64,000 bases of DNA from Muribaculaceae bacterium (GTDB lineage: Bacteria > Bacteroidota > Bacteroidia > Bacteroidales > Muribaculaceae), in NCBI GenBank assembly GCA_017618355.1, contig JAFZUL010000170.1:1-64000 (forward strand). The letters run 5' to 3'. Of the stretch, positions 49,679-58,719 are shown one piece after another. How positions within the stretch are numbered: the stretch's first letter is position 1; every line of letters begins with the position of its first letter. A program made the translations under genes and the position numbers. A model generated the notes under the pieces. It was not told where the DNA came from and did no database searches. It saw only the letters and a program-made list of their open reading frames with translations.

Positions 49679-52600
49679 TTAGGAGCCCCCTAAGAGGATG
49701 TCGTAAACCGCAGTGACATCAGCTGCGGTTACCACGCCGTCAGCATTTGTGTCACCATAGCAGTTTGCATATTGGCTGTTGCCTAAAAGGATGTTGTATA
49801 TTTCAGTAATATCGGCGGCTGTAATTGCTCCATCCATATTGACATCTGCATCGTCTATAGACTGGATATAGAACGCATTCCACTGGTTTGCGTTCATATA
49901 GTCGTTTAGGAATCGCCTGGGCACATATAGGGTGGCAACATTGTTTGCATAGGCAAACACGCCATCACCAAGTTGAATATTGTCGGGATGAACATAGCTG
50001 TACATCTTCTGTAATGATATGCAGCCAAAAAATGCATCGTTGCCCATCACAAATTCTGAAGCAGGAAAACGGCAAGTCTTTATTCCCGTTGATAAAAAGG
50101 CACTTATACCAATGTATTCAACTGAGTGCGGAATATCTATCGATGTGATGTTGTTGCAGCAGTAAAAAGCATAGTCACCAATTCTTTTAAGACCACGTGG
50201 GAAGGTGATGGATGTGAGCAACCTTTGGTTCATGGCAAAATAGTTGGGAATGACCTTTACTTTTGATCCAATTGTGATTGATTCAATTTTATCACTCTTG
50301 GCAAACTGTATGGAATCCATACATACTGCATTGTAATTCACCCGTTTGAGTGCTGTTAGGCCTTCGGAGAGATTGGTGTGAACCTCATTCAATTCCTCGC
50401 CAATGGTTAACTCTTCGAGGGCAGAACTGCCATAAAGGACACCTGCTTCGAGAACTTTGACGGAATCGGGGATAGCAAACGACGTAAGCGAGTTGCAGTT
50501 TCCAAAAGCGTTCTCACCAATGGAATAAATCTCTTCGCTCATCTCAATACTGTTTAAAGAAGAGTTGTTAAAGGCATTTGCCCCAATCTTTCGCACTGAG
50601 GCAGGCAAAGACAGTTCGTCAAATTTCTTGTTGTTGCGCATGAAGTAGGCAGGGATAGTTTCCACATTGTCACCTATTGTGAGGTTCGTCACTTGGGTGT
50701 AGTTTATGTCTAATTCCTCGCAGTTTATGGCATTGAAAACAAGAGTAGTTGGGCGCATTAAATTGTCGAAGGACATATATGTTGTCTCAAGTCCAGTGCC
50801 AACTATCAGCGTTCTGAGATTGCGATTATTGCTAAATGCATTTCTGCCTATTTCTTTTACCGAATTGGGTATAACAAGTTCTTGTAGATTATTGTATGAA
50901 TAGGCGCTTCCCTCAATAATTTCTACTGATTCAGGTATGTTAATATGCTGGAGCGCACATGAAGCCAATACAGCCCATTCAAGTGTTGTCAAGCTGTTGC
51001 TGAGCTGAATGTCGCTAAGCGACGAGCATTCACAAAAAGCACCTTCACCAAGAGCTGTCACCGAATTGGGCACCACCACATTGTTAAGCACGCTGCACTT
51101 GCTGAATGCGTAGGAGCCAATCGTCATCAGCCCCTCGTTGAATGTTGCGTTTCGCAGTGAAGTGCAAGAGTAGAATGCAGAATCACCAATTTGTGTTGTA
51201 AATGAGGGGAAATTTATAGCCGCGATTTTAGTGCATTTGAAGAACGCCGCTTTGCCTATAGTTTGCAATGAAGCGGGTAGTTCAATCTGTGTGATTGACG
51301 AGCAGTTGCCGAAGGCCCAGTCGCCAATCTCCTTGACGCTTGCGCTTAGTGTTACATCGTTCAACTTTGTGCAGCCGGCGAAAAGATAGTCGCTCAATCG
51401 CTCAATTCCATCAGGGATAGCGATGCTTGTGATGCCCGTGCAGCCAGCAAATGCTCTTGCACCGAGTGTATCAATTCCCGAAGGCAGAGTAAAGCTTGTG
51501 ATGCCATTGCAGCCAGCAAAAGAGCCAATACCAATAGTCTTAACACCAACTGGAATTTCCACATTATTTAGAGACATATTGTTAGCAAATGCGCTGTCGC
51601 CAATCGCAGTGATGTTCTGTGGCAATGCGATGGAGTCGATGCTAAAGCCGTCAAAGCAGTGCGCTGGAAATTCGTTTGATACAGTGACCAAGTCTCCAAA
51701 ATATGGTTCGCCGCCCTCAACTATTGTAGCTTCGCTTAAGTCAAACGTTTTTGTTACGTTTTGAGCCAGGTGTCTAATCCATGCCACATCGTCGCTGTTG
51801 AGTGCACCTTTAATTTTGATTTCGGGATAAAGTTTGTCGTAAGGCTCTGGCAGCAGTGATGAAAGCGTGCCAGGAGTCTCAACTTCTATCACATTCTCTA
51901 ACTCGTAATTCTCGGGATAGATGTTTACCATCTTGAACTGTTCATTGCTGTAGCCAGCCGTTGTTGAGGAATAAGGATTTAGGAGGTCAATATTGAAGAA
52001 ACCGTCATAGTTGCCTCCCCAGCCCCAGTTCACATGTACCAGTCCGTTCTGATCATAGCCGTCGAGCACAAACTCATGCACACCATTCGAGCTGTTAATG
52101 CCACCATAAATCACAGGCAATGAATCGCTAATGTTTTTGTAGATGTCTTTCAGCCACTCTTCAGCAGGTATCGATTCTTTGTTTGAGTAATAATCGCCGC
52201 TCTCAAATCCAAGGTAACGCTTTAGGCCGTAAACGGTGTTTGAACTTAATGCCGAACTTGATGTTGAGGTGTAGGTGGTGTTGGCAGCCACCCCACAAGC
52301 GAGCATCAGTTGCGCCACGGCATCGGCTTGCTCTGCATTGTAGCCGTTGCTGTAGTCTGCTAGCATATTGTCCCAATCAAATGAGGTGGCGGCGAAGTTT
52401 ACCGTCACAGTCGAGGTGGATCCATCACCATGATGCACTGTCAAGTTTTTTGAGCCACTACCATATTGAGCTGGGCAACGGTGGTAATACATTACTTGAG
52501 CCATCGCTGTGGCGACACATCCCGTTAGACTGGGCGCTTGTGTGCCGTCAGATGCTATGTATATGGGACAGGCATTATTGAACGGCGCGCTTTGGTCCCA

Positions 52601-52987
52601 CTTGGTTTGTATTAGTGGGGCGACCTCTGGTTTTAACGCTCCAGGCACAACGCTATTGATTGTCACGCCACGCTCGAGTGCTGCATTGGCGGTTTCAAGC
52701 CACCATATCATGGCATCGGGCATTTCGCCTGCGGTGTTACACAAGGAATAGGAAATCACCTCGTTTTTCCCTCTTATGTCGCAGCCCAAAACTACAACTT
52801 TGTTGTCGCCGCTCTTCACAACATGCAAATGAGAAAGCTTCTTAACAACTCTCATCTTGCCACTGGTTTGAGCCTTTTGTGATAAGAACTCAGCAGCACA
52901 TTGCAGAATCTTTGCGTCATCACTTTGAGCGAAGGCCGCACTACATGTGAGCAGTAATAAAGCGAAATATATAATTCTTTGTCTCAT
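49679..52987 (-). CDS. Secreted C10 cysteine peptidase with BspA-type leucine-rich repeats and dockerin-like C-terminus
   Basis: 1102 residues with a signal peptide (TCSAAFAQ). A Spi-type pro-region (about residues 22-110) precedes a streptopain/C10 domain: nucleophile in SLTGCVATAMAQVMYYH (near 155), histidine in NGVHEFVLDGYD (near 302) and VNWGWGGNYDGFFNI. Residues about 430-1010 are BspA/LRR_5 repeats of roughly 23 residues, such as LPSGIDTLGARAFAGCTGIT and IPNSVKEIGRNAFSNNRNL. The C-terminus has two dockerin-like repeats (ADVNMDGAITAADITEIYNI, GDTNADGVVTAADVTAVYDI). It could bind and cut a host or microbial protein outside the cell. Confidence 0.92.
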   Translation of the reverse strand: MRQRIIYFALLLLTCSAAFAQSDDAKILQCAAEFLSQKAQTSGKMRVVKKLSHLHVVKSGDNKVVVLGCDIRGKNEVISYSLCNTAGEMPDAMIWWLETANAALERGVTINSVVPGALKPEVAPLIQTKWDQSAPFNNACPIYIASDGTQAPSLTGCVATAMAQVMYYHRCPAQYGSGSKNLTVHHGDGSTSTVTVNFAATSFDWDNMLADYSNGYNAEQADAVAQLMLACGVAANTTYTSTSSSALSSNTVYGLKRYLGFESGDYYSNKESIPAEEWLKDIYKNISDSLPVIYGGINSSNGVHEFVLDGYDQNGLVHVNWGWGGNYDGFFNIDLLNPYSSTTAGYSNEQFKMVNIYPENYELENVIEVETPGTLSSLLPEPYDKLYPEIKIKGALNSDDVAWIRHLAQNVTKTFDLSEATIVEGGEPYFGDLVTVSNEFPAHCFDGFSIDSIALPQNITAIGDSAFANNMSLNNVEIPVGVKTIGIGSFAGCNGITSFTLPSGIDTLGARAFAGCTGITSIAIPDGIERLSDYLFAGCTKLNDVTLSASVKEIGDWAFGNCSSITQIELPASLQTIGKAAFFKCTKIAAINFPSFTTQIGDSAFYSCTSLRNATFNEGLMTIGSYAFSKCSVLNNVVVPNSVTALGEGAFCECSSLSDIQLSNSLTTLEWAVLASCALQHINIPESVEIIEGSAYSYNNLQELVIPNSVKEIGRNAFSNNRNLRTLIVGTGLETTYMSFDNLMRPTTLVFNAINCEELDINYTQVTNLTIGDNVETIPAYFMRNNKKFDELSLPASVRKIGANAFNNSSLNSIEMSEEIYSIGENAFGNCNSLTSFAIPDSVKVLEAGVLYGSSALEELTIGEELNEVHTNLSEGLTALKRVNYNAVCMDSIQFAKSDKIESITIGSKVKVIPNYFAMNQRLLTSITFPRGLKRIGDYAFYCCNNITSIDIPHSVEYIGISAFLSTGIKTCRFPASEFVMGNDAFFGCISLQKMYSYVHPDNIQLGDGVFAYANNVATLYVPRRFLNDYMNANQWNAFYIQSIDDADVNMDGAITAADITEIYNILLGNSQYANCYGDTNADGVVTAADVTAVYDILLGGS

Positions 52988-53057
52988 ACCAAGTTGTGCT
53001 TAATGCTTTGTTTCATTAATAATACAAGGATAATCAAAATACCTTAATGAATCAAAC

Positions 53058-53735
53058 TCATATTTTCCATCTTCGTTGCAATAAAATTCTTGACACAAAA
53101 ATATCTCCATATTTATAAGTGTGGTGTTGCATTATTTCTTTTTTGGAATTATACTCCTGAATTAATCCAGACAAATCCCAATTGCATATTAAAGCCTGCT
53201 GATTAGAGTAGAAATTTGTGTCACATGAAGATGATGGTTCTACAAATACATAATACTCATCTATATTGGTTATACAATAATTGTTTATGTCACTGTTTTT
53301 CCATGAAACTTCAGATTTTGTCCATTCTATAGTATTCATGTTGTCCATTATATATAGAGTATCACCAATTTGGCAATCATGAAAAGCCAACAAGTTTACA
53401 TAGCATCTCAATTTATAATATTCTTCAGCAAAATATAAAAGAGTATATGCATCAGTATCTACATTGGCTTGTTGAGCTTCTTTTATGTTGGAGGAAATCT
53501 TTTTCCAGTCATAGTCATTTCTACAAGAGAACACACTATCAATATTGCCAATTTTAAAAACGACAGAAGTATCAAGTTTCATATCCCCTATAACAAATTT
53601 ACTATATAGGCTATCGTTTTGGGGTGATTTGATTTCTATATATTGAGTTCTCATTTCTCTAGTTTCACTATAGGCATTATTATTGCTGAAAAGAAACAAA
53701 AAAACTGTAATTAATAAGACAAAAATCTTTTTCAT
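53058..53735 (-). CDS. AT-rich exported protein of unknown function
   Basis: 225 residues with a signal peptide (FLFSNNNAYSE). Not recognised; it has four or more cysteines (SCRND, LRCYVN, HDCQIG, SSCDTN) and no known motif. The codons are strongly A/T-rich compared with the genes on both sides, as for the 17193 gene, suggesting acquisition. It sits between the C10 peptidase and HAD genes on the same strand, but the 87-base gap and base composition argue that it is not part of the lipid locus. Confidence 0.7.
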   Translation of the reverse strand: MKKIFVLLITVFLFLFSNNNAYSETREMRTQYIEIKSPQNDSLYSKFVIGDMKLDTSVVFKIGNIDSVFSCRNDYDWKKISSNIKEAQQANVDTDAYTLLYFAEEYYKLRCYVNLLAFHDCQIGDTLYIMDNMNTIEWTKSEVSWKNSDINNYCITNIDEYYVFVEPSSSCDTNFYSNQQALICNWDLSGLIQEYNSKKEIMQHHTYKYGDIFVSRILLQRRWKI

Positions 53736-53822
53736 AAATGTGTTTATTGTTTAATCTATGTAACATATTTAGTGGTTCGAGTTGAACAACTCGCAATACT
53801 GGACTAGGTTATGGTTTGATGT

Positions 53823-54536
53823 CTAAAAAACGAGAGTAGGCACTTCGCTTAGTGATTTTATGGTATTGGGGTGGGTCTGGGCGTCTTCATCGGGAGTCCA
53901 GCCTTTGCCTTTGAGCCAAAGCACTTGGCAGCCAATGGACTCAGCGGGGAGGATGTCTTTCTTAAGGCTGTCGCCCACGACGAGGACTTCGCCGGGTTCC
54001 ATCTCTAGCACATCAACTCCAAGACGGAAAATGACAGGGTTGGGCTTGCGCACACCCACGACGGCGCTTTCAATGACACCTTTAAAATATTTGCGCAGGT
54101 CAAAGTCGCGCAACACGCTATCAACGTTACCATAGAAGTTGCTCACGAGCATCATGGGGTAGTGCTGGCTCAGCAGTTCGAGTGTGGGGCGCGCCTCTTC
54201 AATGCTGGAGCGTGCGGCGTCGTAGCAGTACTGGGCGATCTGTTGCGCCAATGGCTCGATGTCGTCGCACTTGAGGTGGCCCTTGTCAACGAGATCTTGA
54301 AGCTCTATGCGCATCTTCTTGAGCAGCAGGTCGTGGAAGTTGTCGTTGGGGAGTATGTGCCGCACGCGTGCCAGCTCACGCTCAGCCATCACATAGCTGT
54401 CGCGGAACTGCTCTTTGGTGACTGGCACACCAGCAGCTTGGTATCCGTCCCAAATTACCTCGCTCCAATGCACACCGCGGCTGTCGATAGTGCCGCCATA
54501 GTCGAAGATGATGCCCTTAATTAGCTCGGAGTTCAT
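53823..54536 (-). CDS. HAD-superfamily phosphatase
   Basis: 237 residues, cytoplasmic. Motif I is FDYGGTIDS (DxGGT, with the second residue Y), then a helical cap, motif II in MLVSNFYGN, motif III lysine in GVRKPNPVIF, and motif IV VVGDSLKKDILPAESIG. The substrate is unknown. Directly upstream (in transcription order) lies a CDP-alcohol phosphatidyltransferase, so a lipid-phosphate or headgroup-phosphate substrate is a reasonable guess. The gap before it (54537-54659) contains word repeats such as TTCGTTTATCGTTTATCG. Confidence 0.87.
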   Translation of the reverse strand: MNSELIKGIIFDYGGTIDSRGVHWSEVIWDGYQAAGVPVTKEQFRDSYVMAERELARVRHILPNDNFHDLLLKKMRIELQDLVDKGHLKCDDIEPLAQQIAQYCYDAARSSIEEARPTLELLSQHYPMMLVSNFYGNVDSVLRDFDLRKYFKGVIESAVVGVRKPNPVIFRLGVDVLEMEPGEVLVVGDSLKKDILPAESIGCQVLWLKGKGWTPDEDAQTHPNTIKSLSEVPTLVF

Positions 54537-54659
54537 TGTTTATCGTTGTTCGTTTATCGTTTATCGAAGACAAAAGTGAGAGTAATGGCAATGCAACCTC
54601 TAAACTCAGACCTTTTACGACTTAACAATTATGACTTATAACTTACTACTTAGCGTCTA

Positions 54660-55634
54660 CTACTTGTTATCGTATTTCCCTGCCTTTAGGTCTTTGGTGA
54701 GTTTTTTGCAGATGTTCTCGTGGCGGCGGATTAGGTAAACGAGCAGCGAGTTGAGGACAACGAGTTCGAAGACAAAGTACAGCCATGGAATCCTGATAAT
54801 TACCGAGATGAACATGGCGATGGTGCGCGTGTTGAAGGTAAGGATGTTGGTGTATTTCATCAGTGGCAGACTTAGAGCGCGGAAGTCATCGCGGAACTGT
54901 TGTGGTGCCACGTTGTCGCCAAAGCGGCTCTTGAGCTCACGGCGCAACTGCTGCATGGCGGGCGTGAGTCGCTCCTGGTTGGCGGTGTAGTTGCGGTAGA
55001 AGAACATGGTTATGCGCTTGAAGATGTTCTTGTTCTCCTTGAGCTCCTCAATCTGCTCGTCGATTTGTGCTGTGCTGTCGAGTTCGCTGCCTCCCTCACC
55101 CTTGAGGAAGTAGAGGTGGAACTGGCGGTAGTAATCAGCTACAGCACATTGCAGAGCATGACTCACTCCAGCGGCAATCGCCAAAGTCCATATTATCCAG
55201 TTATGGTGACTGAAGAAATCGCCAAGCGCTGCGTCGCCAAAGTGCAGCTCGCGGAACACGAGAGCGAAATATATGGCGAACGCCCAGAAATCGCCACTCA
55301 CGCCGTCGAGGATACGCCCAATCTGGGAATACTGCTTGGTTAGACGCGCCAACTGTCCGTCGGCACTGTCGTAGGTGTTTGCCCAGATGATAAGGAATAT
55401 TCCCAGATAGTTGAGCCAGATGTAGGGTTGTGCTCCAAAATATAGCAGTATGCCACCTGCAACACCCAAGAAGATGGATGCTATGGTTACAGCATTAGGC
55501 TTGATGCCAAGTTTGGAAAACAGTACCGCCCAAGCAAAGCCGAGAGGCCTGTAAAACCATAGGTCGAGATGCTCCTCAGTGTCCATCGACTTGAGCGACT
55601 CGTTATATTGTTGTTTTAATTCTTTGAAGTTCAT
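54660..55634 (-). CDS. CDP-alcohol phosphatidyltransferase family membrane enzyme
   Basis: 324 residues with about six membrane helices. The CDP-alcohol signature starts DSADGQLAR (D-x2-D-G-x2-A-R, near residue 89) and, eight residues on, continues GRILDGVSGD, where the last two aspartates are four residues apart rather than the usual three. These enzymes swap CMP of a CDP-linked donor for an alcohol and make phospholipid headgroups. It is longer than phosphatidylinositol-phosphate synthases of about 200 residues, with an added cytoplasmic region near QERLTPAMQQLRRELKSR. Neighbouring nucleotidyltransferase and HAD genes suggest a dedicated polar lipid. Confidence 0.9.
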   Translation of the reverse strand: MNFKELKQQYNESLKSMDTEEHLDLWFYRPLGFAWAVLFSKLGIKPNAVTIASIFLGVAGGILLYFGAQPYIWLNYLGIFLIIWANTYDSADGQLARLTKQYSQIGRILDGVSGDFWAFAIYFALVFRELHFGDAALGDFFSHHNWIIWTLAIAAGVSHALQCAVADYYRQFHLYFLKGEGGSELDSTAQIDEQIEELKENKNIFKRITMFFYRNYTANQERLTPAMQQLRRELKSRFGDNVAPQQFRDDFRALSLPLMKYTNILTFNTRTIAMFISVIIRIPWLYFVFELVVLNSLLVYLIRRHENICKKLTKDLKAGKYDNK

Positions 55635-55639
55635 GTTTT

Positions 55640-55725
55640 TATGCAGTAAAATAGTGGAGTAGTGAAATAGTGTAGTAGTGGGTTTTACGATCTTTGATTC
55701 TCAATCTTCGATCCTCTATCCTTGA
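55640..55725 (-). repeat. Mixed short-word array between the CDP-alcohol and ATP-grasp genes
   Basis: Contains AATAGTGGAGTAGTG and GATCTTTGATTCTCAATC type words (plus strand); the last codons of the ATP-grasp gene (KIENQRS) are inside it. Confidence 0.45.
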
Positions 55726-56572
55726 TAATGTTGATTATGCGCTTGGCAATATGTGGTGCGGCGTCGTTGCGGCAGGGCGCAAAACTGGGCCAGTCGTTGA
55801 AGTCGATGATTTTCACGTCGCCATCGGCACCCACGATGCAGTCTCCGCCATAAATCTCGATGTTCAGTTCGTCGGCAGCATGGGCGCAGATACTCTTGAG
55901 GTGCTTCACGTCAAACTTCAGCCCCTGCGACTTGCCGTTGATGGCTTCGTGGCCATATTTGCTGTGACCAAAGTCCAATGGATAGAACCAGAAGAAATAA
56001 TTGGTGCCGCGAACACCGTAGAATTTGATGAGGTCGCCCACTAGGTGAATGTTGATGACAGCACGCTTGATGCCGCGCAGGAAGTATTCCTGCAGCACTT
56101 CTTGCGCCTCCTCGCTGTGACGCACGTAGGACACATCCTCCTTGTGCATGGCGTGGAAGTCGCCACGCTTAATCCAGCATCTCTGGAATCCGCTTCGTTC
56201 AAGTCGGTCTTTCACCACCTCGTCGGTGTTGACTATGATGCTGTCGGGGTAGGGAATTCCGTTGCCCAGCAAGATGCGCGTCATGCGCTCACGTGTGCAG
56301 TTCTCAATGCCGAAGCCCGAGTTTATAACCAGTTTACCGTTATTCTCCAGCTTTTGCAGTTTGAGAATTGAGGAGTGCTCACGACACATGTTCACGATAA
56401 TGTCTTCCTTGATGTCGGTATTGTTAAACTGCTCCTCGCTGTAGGTATTGACGATGCATCCGCGTTTGCGCAGTTGTTCGGCCACCGCGTTGAAGATGGC
56501 AGTGTCGTTGCCAATGTGGTTGGGAGAGTAGGCCCCCGCCCTCATGATTCCTGCAATGTTAATATCGGCCAT
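55685..56572 (-). CDS. ATP-grasp-like protein of unknown substrate
   Basis: 295 residues, cytoplasmic. The order of elements fits an ATP-grasp enzyme: a pre-ATP-grasp N-terminal domain, the lysine strand CWIKRGDFHAMHKEDV (near residue 145), then EIYGGDCIVGADGDVKIIDF followed by NDWPSF near residue 262, which supplies the metal-binding Asp/Asn. Such enzymes join a carboxylate to an amine, or phosphorylate a polyol (as in eukaryotic ITPK). The ATG is 28 bases after the nucleotidyltransferase gene and the stop 50 bases before the CDP-alcohol transferase, so a shared pathway is likely. Confidence 0.75.
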   Translation of the reverse strand: MADINIAGIMRAGAYSPNHIGNDTAIFNAVAEQLRKRGCIVNTYSEEQFNNTDIKEDIIVNMCREHSSILKLQKLENNGKLVINSGFGIENCTRERMTRILLGNGIPYPDSIIVNTDEVVKDRLERSGFQRCWIKRGDFHAMHKEDVSYVRHSEEAQEVLQEYFLRGIKRAVINIHLVGDLIKFYGVRGTNYFFWFYPLDFGHSKYGHEAINGKSQGLKFDVKHLKSICAHAADELNIEIYGGDCIVGADGDVKIIDFNDWPSFAPCRNDAAPHIAKRIINIIKDRGSKIENQRS

Positions 56573-56600
56573 AATAGTTTATTTATGAGTTGTCGGTTTC

Positions 56601-57299
56601 TTATGATTTTATGAAAGCTTGTGCCACTTCGATGTCGCTGGCATGGTCCACATCAATGATTTTGTCGATGCTGTAGGCCTTTAGTTTCATGCCAGCGGCG
56701 ATTAACGCCCTCTGGAAGTTGCGCATACGCGAGATTCCCTTCTCAATGCAGTCGTTGAGCACAGGAAACGCCTTGTCGGTCATGGCATAAATGCCGCCCG
56801 AGACATATTTGGCGCCGTCGAACGGCTCATCGCAGAAGGCTTTGATGTTCATGCATCGGTTCACATCCACATAGAGTGGCTTCTCGTCCTCGATGAATGG
56901 TGTCACTGCCCAAAGTCCGTCGTTGCGATTGTCGGCCTCGAAGGCTGCGATGTATTTTGCGAAGTCCTCCTCGCGGAAGATGGTATCGACCGTGGTGAGG
57001 CAGAACTTGCCGGGCTTCATCACCTTGCTCAGCTCCCAGAAACTGTGCATGGAGCTAGGCGTAGATTTCACTAAGACGTTGAGAGGCACTTCAATCTCCA
57101 CATTTTCGAGATATTGCCTAACCTCGGGCATGAAATCGTTGATGATGACCGAGATGCTTTCGGCATTGCAACGCGTGAAAATGTTCATGAGCCTCATTAT
57201 CATAGGCTCGCCGTTGAGTTCTACCAGAGGTTTGGGCTTCTCGACGCCTTCTTGTGCCAGTCTCGACCCTTCGCCAGCTGCTATTATTGCGTAATGCAT
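56601..57299 (-). CDS. Sugar/alcohol-phosphate nucleotidyltransferase
   Basis: 232 residues, GT-A type fold. The N-terminal nucleotide loop is IIAAGEGSRLAQEGVEKPKPL, with lysine for the phosphate. Later, LTTVDTIF has an aspartate at the metal position and KIIDVDHASDIEVA closes the fold. The group includes LicC-like cytidylyltransferases and inositol-1-phosphate cytidylyltransferases, so it might make a CDP-alcohol for the 54660 enzyme. The nucleotide and substrate are not determined by the motifs. Confidence 0.87.
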   Translation of the reverse strand: MHYAIIAAGEGSRLAQEGVEKPKPLVELNGEPMIMRLMNIFTRCNAESISVIINDFMPEVRQYLENVEIEVPLNVLVKSTPSSMHSFWELSKVMKPGKFCLTTVDTIFREEDFAKYIAAFEADNRNDGLWAVTPFIEDEKPLYVDVNRCMNIKAFCDEPFDGAKYVSGGIYAMTDKAFPVLNDCIEKGISRMRNFQRALIAAGMKLKAYSIDKIIDVDHASDIEVAQAFIKS

Positions 57300-57318
57300 A
57301 ATTTAGTTTTTATTATTG

Positions 57319-57362
57319 TCTAGATTTTCTAGAAATTCTAGATAGACTAGATATTCTAGATA
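57319..57362 (-). repeat. CTAGA word array upstream of the nucleotidyltransferase gene
   Basis: TCTAGATTTTCTAGAAATTC followed by TAGATAGACTAGATATTCTAGATA. Compare 32789-32832. Confidence 0.65.
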
Positions 57363-57397
57363 TTTTAAGACAAGGTGGCCTTGTCTTTACTTAACAC

Positions 57398-58510
57398 TTA
57401 TCCAAGCGGTTCCTCGTCTTCAATCTTTGTGAGGTCGAGGACTACGTTGTCTTTGCCCTTGTCGAAGTAAAGCTTCTTGAGCGGGTTCTGGTACATCTCG
57501 TCGTAGTTCTTGCGATTGCGGTAGATGTCGATAGCGGTGAAGATGGCGTGACGCATTGACAGCTCGCTGGCAATGCCTTGTCCAGCAATGTCGTAGCCAG
57601 TGCCGTGGTCAGGACTGGTGCGTACATACGGCAGACCGGCAGTCACGTTCACTCCCTCGTTCATGGCGATAGTCTTGAACGGTGTTAGACCCTGATCGTG
57701 GTACATGGCAAGGACGCCGTCGAAGCGCTGGTACTGGTTGCCGCCAAAGAATCCGTCGGCAGGGTAGGGGCCGTAGCACAGAATTTGATTCTCATTGGCC
57801 TCCTGGATGGCGGGCTCGATAATCTCTTTCTCCTCGTTTCCAATCACGCCGTTGTCCCCGCAATGCGGGTTGAGGCCGAGCACTGCGATGCGTGGTTTCT
57901 GGATGTTGAAGTCGCGCTGCAACGAGTTGTTGAAGATGCGTAGCTTCTCTACTATGTCTTCCTTGTTGATGCTTTGCGCCACTTTTGACAATGGGATGTG
58001 GGTAGTGACAAGCGCCACTCGCAGTTTGTCGCTGCATAGTATCATCAGAGCTTTGGCGCCATCACCTAGGCTAGTCTCCAGATACTCGGTGTGCCCAGGG
58101 AAAGAGAATTCCTCGCTTTGGATATTTTCTTTGTTGATGGGGGCAGTGACAAGCACATCAATGTCTCCCTTCTTGAGGTCGCTCACGGCAGCCTCAAGAG
58201 CTAAGAAAGCTGCTTTTCCCGCTTGCTTTCCTGGCTGACCGAGTTCGATTTTCACTTCCTCGTTGATGATCTCCACAAGATTCAGCATGCTCTCTTTCAC
58301 ATAGCCTGCATGACGTGTGGTGTTGAGCTGTGTGGTCTGAATCCCCAACGCCTTGCGGTGATAGTTCATTATCTTGCTCGAGCCATAGACGATGGGCGTG
58401 CACAGCTCAAGAATGTCGTTACTGGTAAAGCATTTCAAAATAACCTCATAGCCCACACCATTGGTGTCGCCTTGAGTGATGCCTATGCGTATTTTTCTTT
58501 CGTTACTCAT
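57398..58510 (-). CDS. pdxA: 4-hydroxythreonine-4-phosphate dehydrogenase
   Basis: 370 residues, cytoplasmic, NAD-dependent; a step of DXP-dependent pyridoxal-phosphate synthesis. Motifs: GITQGDTNGVGYEVI at the N-terminus, TAPINKENIQ, FPGHTEYLE, GLNPHCGDNG with a zinc-ligand histidine, and MYHDQGLTPFK. The C-terminal SPDHGTGYDIAGQG is typical. It is the first gene of the minus-strand run that continues with the nucleotidyltransferase, though a 98-base repeat-filled gap separates them. Confidence 0.95.
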   Translation of the reverse strand: MSNERKIRIGITQGDTNGVGYEVILKCFTSNDILELCTPIVYGSSKIMNYHRKALGIQTTQLNTTRHAGYVKESMLNLVEIINEEVKIELGQPGKQAGKAAFLALEAAVSDLKKGDIDVLVTAPINKENIQSEEFSFPGHTEYLETSLGDGAKALMILCSDKLRVALVTTHIPLSKVAQSINKEDIVEKLRIFNNSLQRDFNIQKPRIAVLGLNPHCGDNGVIGNEEKEIIEPAIQEANENQILCYGPYPADGFFGGNQYQRFDGVLAMYHDQGLTPFKTIAMNEGVNVTAGLPYVRTSPDHGTGYDIAGQGIASELSMRHAIFTAIDIYRNRKNYDEMYQNPLKKLYFDKGKDNVVLDLTKIEDEEPLG

Positions 58511-58685
58511 TGTGTTTTAGTTGGTTATATGGCTTGAGGCAAATAAAATTGCCCTAAAAGCCCAAAATAATCTGCTAAGTTACGGCTTTTTTGTGAAATA
58601 GACAATAATAAGGTGGTGTTTTTCGACTTTTGGTGTTTTTGGCCAAAAAAAATGCTTAAAAGTGTTCTAGTTGTGATTTTATTAC

Positions 58686-58693
58686 TAATTTTG
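58686..58693 (+). promoter_or_regulatory. -7 element TAATTTTG of the Dpm1-like gene
   Basis: 27 bases before the ATG at 58720. Confidence 0.65.
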
Positions 58694-58719
58694 TCGTTCA
58701 ATCATAAAAAGCTTACAAA

